This document shows positions 7,107 through 11,615 of a stretch of 11,615 nt of DNA, one piece after another. The position numbers were made by a program, and so were the translations under genes. The notes under the pieces are model-generated. The model saw only the letters and a list, made by a program, of their open reading frames with translations, was not told where the DNA came from and ran no database searches. Origin of the DNA: Cribrihabitans_A pelagius (lineage in GTDB: Bacteria > Pseudomonadota > Alphaproteobacteria > Rhodobacterales > Rhodobacteraceae); NCBI RefSeq assembly GCF_048820915.1, contig NZ_JBMERR010000044.1, positions 1 through 11,615 on the forward strand, in the 5' to 3' direction. Position 1 is the stretch's first letter; each line of letters starts with the position of its first letter.

Positions 7107-8372
7107 ATGACCAAGACACTCAGGACCGCATTGCTGGGCACTGCCGCCGCGGCGCTGGCGGCCGCCACTGGCGCCTATGCCGCCGAAGTCACCTATGTCT
7201 CCGGCGCCGTTGGCAATGCCGTCGAGGATTTCAAGGAGATCGTGAAACCTTGGGAAGAGGCCACCGGCCACACCGTGACCCTGGTGCCGATGCCGGCCTC
7301 GACCACCGACCAGTTCGGCCAGTACCGGCTGTGGCTGGCCGCCAGCAATGGCGATATCGACCTTTACCAGACCGACGTGATCTGGGCGCCTCAGCTGGCT
7401 GATCACTTCGTCGACCTGAGCGATGCCGCGGGCGGCCTGATCAACGAGCATTTCCCGTCGATCATCGAATCCCAGACCGTCGATGGCCGCCTTGTCGCGC
7501 TGCCGATCTTTACCGACGCACCCGCGCTTTATTACCGCAAGGATCTGCTGGAAAAACACGGCGCGCCGGTACCGGAGACCTGGGAAGAACTGACCGAAAC
7601 CGCGCAGATGATCCAAGACGCCGAACGCGCCGAGGGCAATGATGACCTCTGGGGGTTCGTCTGGCAGGGCAACGCCTACGAGGGCCTGACCTGCGACGCG
7701 CTGGAATGGATCAAGTCCTCCGGCGGCGGCCAGATCATCGAGCCTGACGGCACCATTTCGGTCAACAACGAAAAGGCCGCGGCGGCGCTGGAACTGGCCG
7801 CCTCCTGGCCGGGCACGATTTCGCCCGAGGGCGTGCTGGCCTACCAGGAAGAGGAATCGCGCGGCGTCTGGCAGACCGGCAACGCCGTGTTCATGCGCAA
7901 CTGGCCTTATGCCTATACGCTCGGCAACAGCGAGGATTCCGCGGTGAAGGGCCTCTTCGACGTGACCACGCTGCCCACCGGCCAGGGGCATGACACCTCG
8001 GCGGCCACCTTGGGCGGATGGAACGTGGCGGTGTCGAAATATTCCGGCAACCAGGAAGCGGCGATCAGCCTTGCAGTCTACCTCGCCGGGGCCGAGGCGC
8101 AAAAGACCCGCGCCCTGATTGCCTCGAGCCTGCCGACGATCATCAGTCTCTACGAGGACGAAGACATCGCCCGCGAACAGCCGATCGTCCCGCAGTGGAA
8201 GGATGTGTTCCTTCAGGCCGTGCCGCGCCCCTCGGCGCCGGCACGTGGCGACTACAACGAGGTCTCGACTCTGTTCTTCTCCGCCGTGCATTCGGTGCTG
8301 TCGGGCGAGGAAAGCGCGGCGGACGCTCTGGAAGAGCTTGAGCTCGACCTCGAAGACGTCCTCGACAAGTAA
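7107..8372 (+). CDS. Alpha-glucoside (trehalose/maltose-type) ABC transporter periplasmic binding protein
   Basis: Family 1 extracellular solute-binding protein, 421 residues, periplasmic. Residues 1-25 are a signal peptide: basic MTKTLR, an alanine-rich hydrophobic core, and a likely cut after AYA (Ala25). There is no lipobox cysteine. The mature part has the typical early pattern VPMPASTTDQFGQYRLWLAASNGDIDLYQTDVIWAPQLADHF, then the hinge-crossing segment PALYYRKDLLEKHGAPVPETWEEL. The pattern TTDQFGQYRLWL...YQTDVIWAPQLADHF reminds me more of ThuE-type (trehalose/maltose) binding proteins than of rhizobial AglE, so no symbol is assigned. The ATG at 7107 follows GGGAGGA with 9 bases of spacing. 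It is the first gene of a four-gene importer operon behind the third operator, and is separated from the first permease gene by a 93-base gap with a strong hairpin. Confidence 0.9.
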   Translation: MTKTLRTALLGTAAAALAAATGAYAAEVTYVSGAVGNAVEDFKEIVKPWEEATGHTVTLVPMPASTTDQFGQYRLWLAASNGDIDLYQTDVIWAPQLADHFVDLSDAAGGLINEHFPSIIESQTVDGRLVALPIFTDAPALYYRKDLLEKHGAPVPETWEELTETAQMIQDAERAEGNDDLWGFVWQGNAYEGLTCDALEWIKSSGGGQIIEPDGTISVNNEKAAAALELAASWPGTISPEGVLAYQEEESRGVWQTGNAVFMRNWPYAYTLGNSEDSAVKGLFDVTTLPTGQGHDTSAATLGGWNVAVSKYSGNQEAAISLAVYLAGAEAQKTRALIASSLPTIISLYEDEDIAREQPIVPQWKDVFLQAVPRPSAPARGDYNEVSTLFFSAVHSVLSGEESAADALEELELDLEDVLDK

Positions 8373-8384
8373 ACCCTGCCCGCA

Positions 8385-8410
8385 GTGCCGGGCAAATCCC
8401 TGCCCGGCAC
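8385..8410 (+). other. Perfect intercistronic hairpin between binding-protein and permease genes
   Basis: GTGCCGGGCA (8385-8394) and TGCCCGGCAC (8401-8410) form a 10-bp GC-rich stem with a 6-base loop, 12 bases after the binding-protein stop. There is no T-tract, so full termination is unlikely. Such structures between a binding-protein gene and its permease genes (as in the malE-malF gap of E. coli) protect the upstream mRNA from 3' exonucleases and lower downstream expression; that role is inferred here. Confidence 0.6.
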
Positions 8411-8452
8411 ATTCCAATACGGCCGGGCGGGGGCCTTCCTCTGCCCCGTTCC

Positions 8453-8459
8453 AAGGAGG
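8453..8459 (+). promoter_or_regulatory. Consensus ribosome binding site fixing the start of the first permease gene
   Basis: AAGGAGG lies 6 bases before the ATG at 8466. This decides for that ATG over an in-frame GTG at 8385, which would place the hairpin inside coding sequence. Confidence 0.8.
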
Positions 8460-8465
8460 CACGGC

Positions 8466-9469
8466 ATGCCGCATCCAGAGCCCCCCCTCAATCCTCCCGC
8501 CGAAGCCGCCAGGCAGGCCGCACCTCCGCCCAGAGAGCTGAATCTCCAGCAGCAGCGGGTCCGGGCGGCCTATATGTTCCTCGTGCCGATGCTGGTCATG
8601 CTGGCCGTGGTTGCCGCCTGGCCGCTGTTCCGCTCCATCGCGTTCTCCTTCACCGACGCCACCGCAAACACCATCTTTAACGGCCAGTCCGAATGGGTGG
8701 GTTTCGAGAACTACCTGGAACGCCGGGTGCGCTCCAATGGCGAAGTGCGCTGGCGCGGCGTGCTGGCGGACGGGGATTGGTGGAACGCGGTCTGGAACAC
8801 GGTGCGTTTTTCTGTGGTCTCGGTCACCCTGGAAACCTTCTTTGGCCTGTTGGTCGCACTGGTGCTGAACGCCAGCTTCAAGGGCCGCGGGCTGGTGCGC
8901 GCCGCCATCCTGATCCCCTGGGCCATTCCCACTGTCGTCTCGGCGCGGATGTGGGGCTGGATGCTGAACGACCAGTTCGGCATCATCAACTCGATCCTGC
9001 TGAGCCTCGGGCTGATCGACCGGCCCATTGCCTGGACCGCCTCCGCCGATACCGCGATGATAGCGGTGCTGATCGTCGACGTCTGGAAGACGACGCCGTT
9101 CATGGCGCTGCTGATCCTGGCCGGGCTTCAGATGATCCCGCGTGACATGTATGAGGCGGCGAAGATCGACGGCATCCACCCGGTCCGCGTGTTCTTCCGC
9201 GTGACCCTGCCGCTGCTGAAGCCCGCGGTCATGGTGGCGGTGATCTTCCGGGCCCTCGATGCGCTCAGGATCTTCGACCTGATCTACCTGCTGACCCCGC
9301 AGTCCGACGCCACCGTCACCATGTCGGTGCTCAGCTACCGCGAACTCCAGCAATTCGGCGACTATGGCGAAGGCTCGGCCATGTCGACGCTGCTGTTCGT
9401 CATCATCACGCTTTTCGTCCTGCTCTATATCAAGCTCGGCCGCGTCGACCTGTCAGGGGAGAAACACTG

Positions 9470-9470
<1 letters not shown>
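8466..9470 (+). CDS. Carbohydrate ABC transporter permease, MalF/AglF type
   Basis: Inner-membrane subunit of the importer, 334 residues, binding-protein-dependent transport family (PF00528). A proline/alanine-rich cytoplasmic N-terminus of ~32 residues precedes the first membrane helix (AAYMFLVPMLVMLAVVAAWPLF). About five more helices follow. The ATPase-contact EAA loop is at residues 230-253: YEAAKIDGIHPVRVFFRVT and the following LPLLKP. A short periplasmic segment around residues 62-110 follows the first helix, much smaller than the large MalF loop of E. coli. The start is set by AAGGAGG at 8453-8459. The stop codon shares one base with the ATG of the next permease (TGATG), implying translational coupling. 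Substrate is inferred from the adjacent alpha-glucosidase. Confidence 0.9.
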
Positions 9471-10300
<830 letters not shown>

Positions 10301-10313
10301 TCGGAGAAATCTC

Positions 10314-11324
<1,011 letters not shown>

Positions 11325-11548
11325 GGTCAGTCTTTCCGTAGCAGAATACGCATCGCTGCGGAGATTGGAACTGATACGCGCACGGCGGCCGGCAATTGCC
11401 CGCGCAGCCCGCTGGGAACGTCGCATCGACCGCCCCGGATCGGTCTGAATGCCGGAAACCGCCATATGCGCCGGGCGCACTCGCAGGTGCAGCCAAGGTC
11501 CGCTTCAATACGATTCCGTGGAAAAACACCCGTTCGCGGGCGCAGAAT
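11325..11548 (+). other. Long trailer after the importer operon, no convincing gene
   Basis: The stretch between the ATPase stop and the terminator has no recognisable protein. A 33-codon frame (ATG 11450 to TAA 11548-11550) stops exactly at the base of the terminator hairpin; its C-terminal part reads PLQYDSVEKHPFAGAE. It has no good ribosome binding site and is closed upstream by TGA at 11447-11449. This could be a remnant of a deleted gene's 3' end or chance. Confidence 0.45.
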
Positions 11549-11582
11549 AAGGGCGCCGGAAAAGAGCGTGAGCGCCTTTTTT
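11549..11582 (+). terminator. Intrinsic terminator downstream of the importer operon
   Basis: AAGGGCGC (11549-11556) pairs with GCGCCTTT (11572-11579) in an 8-bp stem with one G-T pair and a 15-base loop. A run of six T (11577-11582) completes a standard rho-independent terminator on the + strand. It is the strongest terminator in the window and probably ends the importer transcript. Confidence 0.7.
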
Positions 11583-11615
11583 ATCGGGCTTTCTGCGGTT
11601 GCTGCGGTGCGGGAA

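Noticed and set aside
8385..8465. N-terminal extension of the first permease from GTG 8385
   Set aside because: The segment encodes the hairpin arms, has no ribosome binding site, and a consensus AAGGAGG precedes ATG 8466.
6939..9353. Very long minus-strand open frame (804 codons) opposite the binding-protein and permease genes
   Set aside because: The product is rich in His, Gln, Arg, Gly and Asp with no domain. This is the expected antisense shadow of GC-rich membrane and transport genes with strong homology on the + strand.

Overview
The window looks like chromosomal or large-replicon DNA of a GC-rich alphaproteobacterium, most likely a Rhodobacteraceae/Roseobacter-type organism. This is inferred from the strong G/C third-position bias, the RbsACDK and alpha-glucoside gene types, and an IS5-type transposase start of the kind common in that family. 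No taxonomic marker is present, so the assignment is an inference. Nearly everything belongs to two sugar-catabolic loci placed side by side. I found no convincing new biological system; the interest lies in an insertion junction and in a readable regulatory layout.

Region 1 (1-3955, + strand) is the 3' part of a D-ribose locus. The left edge is the end of an IS5-family insertion sequence whose transposase starts on the minus strand at 58. The element cuts into rbsA, leaving only about the last 147 codons of the ATPase, without the N-terminal nucleotide-binding domain. Downstream, rbsC (permease), rbsD (ribose pyranase) and rbsK (ribokinase) are translationally coupled through 4-base start/stop overlaps, two of them with TTG starts. 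A LacI-family gene (rbsR-like) follows, with its own good sigma70-type promoter inside the rbsK tail and a central-CpG palindrome that is a likely autoregulatory operator. The periplasmic binding protein gene (rbsB) is not in view.

Region 2 (3956-4193) is a 238-base convergent gap with hairpins and no gene I can defend.

Region 3 (4194-11324) is an alpha-glucoside (maltose/trehalose/sucrose-type) locus. A GH13 alpha-glucosidase (aglA) on the minus strand diverges from a LacI-family regulator (aglR-like). Their 130-base intergenic region holds two copies of the perfect palindrome CGAAACGTTTCG, 30 bases apart centre to centre. A third copy lies just downstream of the putative promoter of a four-gene ABC importer operon: binding protein, two inner-membrane permeases and a MalK/UgpC-type ATPase. 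Three identical sites at the two control points indicate one local regulon: import an alpha-linked disaccharide, hydrolyse it in the cytoplasm, and derepress when inducer binds the LacI protein. A 10-bp hairpin between the binding-protein and first permease genes probably sets differential expression.

Region 4 (11325-11615) is non-coding or gene-remnant DNA ending in a good intrinsic terminator at 11549-11582, about 225 bases after the last transporter gene.
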